64,000 bases of DNA, taken from Hybos culiciformis. Lineage: Eukaryota; Arthropoda; Insecta; Diptera; Hybotidae. Position numbers and translations under genes: made by a program. Positions 63,744 to 64,000 of this stretch are shown here, piece after piece. Location: positions 23,707,052 to 23,771,051 of the forward strand of contig OZ023275.1 in assembly GCA_964007475.1 (NCBI GenBank), given 5' to 3'. Each line of letters opens with the position of its first letter. The first letter of the stretch is position 1. The notes below the pieces were generated by a model. The model did no database searches and had not been told where the DNA came from. It worked only from the letters and a program-made list of their open reading frames with translations.

Positions 63744-63815
63744 AGCGGCCGGCGGAAGGTGCATACAACGTGTGAATTTCACACAGGCGCCAAGAGATCA
63801 AAGACGCCAGATTTA
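63744..63815. mobile_element. Possible hAT terminus relic
   Basis: GCGGCCGGCGGAAGGTGCAT followed by GTGTGAATTTCACACAGGCGCC has the same order of words as the left end of the hAT element at 52173 (GGCCGG, GTGCAT, then CACAGGGCGCC). It looks like a related, truncated or diverged copy. No second terminus or target duplication is visible. Confidence 0.4.
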
Positions 63816-63971
63816 AGTTCTAAATTTCTCTGTCTATTTAGAAATATGAATTATAACTTTTTCTATCTATTATTTTTTAAACTTTACTATATCCTCTATA
63901 TACCTCTAAACTAAAAGATTTTGAAAGCAAAAAGTTAAAGTATGTATTTTCATTTCTATTCTTGTTTTTCA

Positions 63972-64000
63972 CATGCTTTTTTTTTCAGAATTTATTTTGC
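63972..64000 (+). other. Acceptor-like site at the window edge, possible next ovo exon
   Basis: CATGCTTTTTTTTTCAG| ends at 63988 and is followed by AATTTATTTTGC. Joined to ovo exon 1 (phase 1) this reads GAA TTT ATT TTG, which is open. Good acceptor-like tracts are frequent in T-rich DNA, so this is only a candidate; the sequence beyond the edge would decide. Confidence 0.2.

Larger units (their letters stand above)
1316..63988 (+). other. Inferred giant first intron of ovo/svb (left end certain, right end inferred)
   Basis: After the donor at 1310 no + strand frame resembling the remainder of Ovo appears before the window ends, so the next exon lies at or beyond the right edge. The whole span holds one confident nested gene (DAPIT), transposon debris and AT-rich DNA. 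Whether it is one intron, or whether the window contains an assembly join, cannot be judged from sequence alone. Confidence 0.55.

Overview
This is a eukaryotic, almost certainly insect, window that is extremely AT-rich (roughly 80 % by eye) and full of A or T runs of 8 to 18 bases. Two genes are recognisable with confidence, both on the + strand. Both have consensus GT/AG splice sites, so most short open frames elsewhere are chance readings of AT-rich non-coding DNA. The first exon resembles the fly shavenbaby form of Ovo closely enough that a dipteran is the best guess, but nothing here fixes the species.

Layout. At the left edge (1051-1309) lies the first coding exon of ovo/shavenbaby, with its N-terminal repressor/degron segment and an ideal donor site. 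I see no later ovo exon (the long Q/N-rich exon or the C2H2 zinc fingers), so the remaining 62.7 kb is most simply one giant first intron, or intron plus intergenic DNA. An acceptor-like tract sits 12 bases before the right edge. Near 48.8 kb is a complete, compact two-exon gene for the DAPIT/USMG5 subunit (subunit k) of mitochondrial ATP synthase. It appears nested inside that intron in the same orientation. A good but unidentified minus-strand exon candidate lies at 45250-45445, and a possible minus-strand promoter/leader exon near 48.3-48.4 kb.

The rest is regulatory or neutral DNA sprinkled with mobile-element debris. There is a MITE-like element at 14.5 kb, a 251-bp tandem duplication at 16.0-16.5 kb and the 3' end of a dead non-LTR retrotransposon at 18.4-18.8 kb. 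A hAT MITE with perfect 8-bp target duplications lies at 23.0 kb. A TIR-bounded element carrying a tRNA-derived SINE-like insert lies at 24.6-25.4 kb, a Tc1/mariner-like MITE at 31.25 kb and a foldback at 47.2 kb. A Russian-doll nest at 52.2-53.8 kb has a hAT element, with 8-bp target duplications, that contains a long-armed foldback element and probably a second hAT. A likely hAT relic sits at 63.75 kb. Several islands of lower AT content with coding-like open frames (2.0-2.5, 32.2-32.4, 49.9-50.0 kb) remain unexplained.

The two genes are functionally unrelated: an epidermal/germline transcription factor and a housekeeping respiratory-chain component. Their arrangement looks like host gene plus nested gene, not an operon-like unit. 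I saw no tRNA gene with sound folding, no rRNA, no CRISPR array and no prokaryotic feature.
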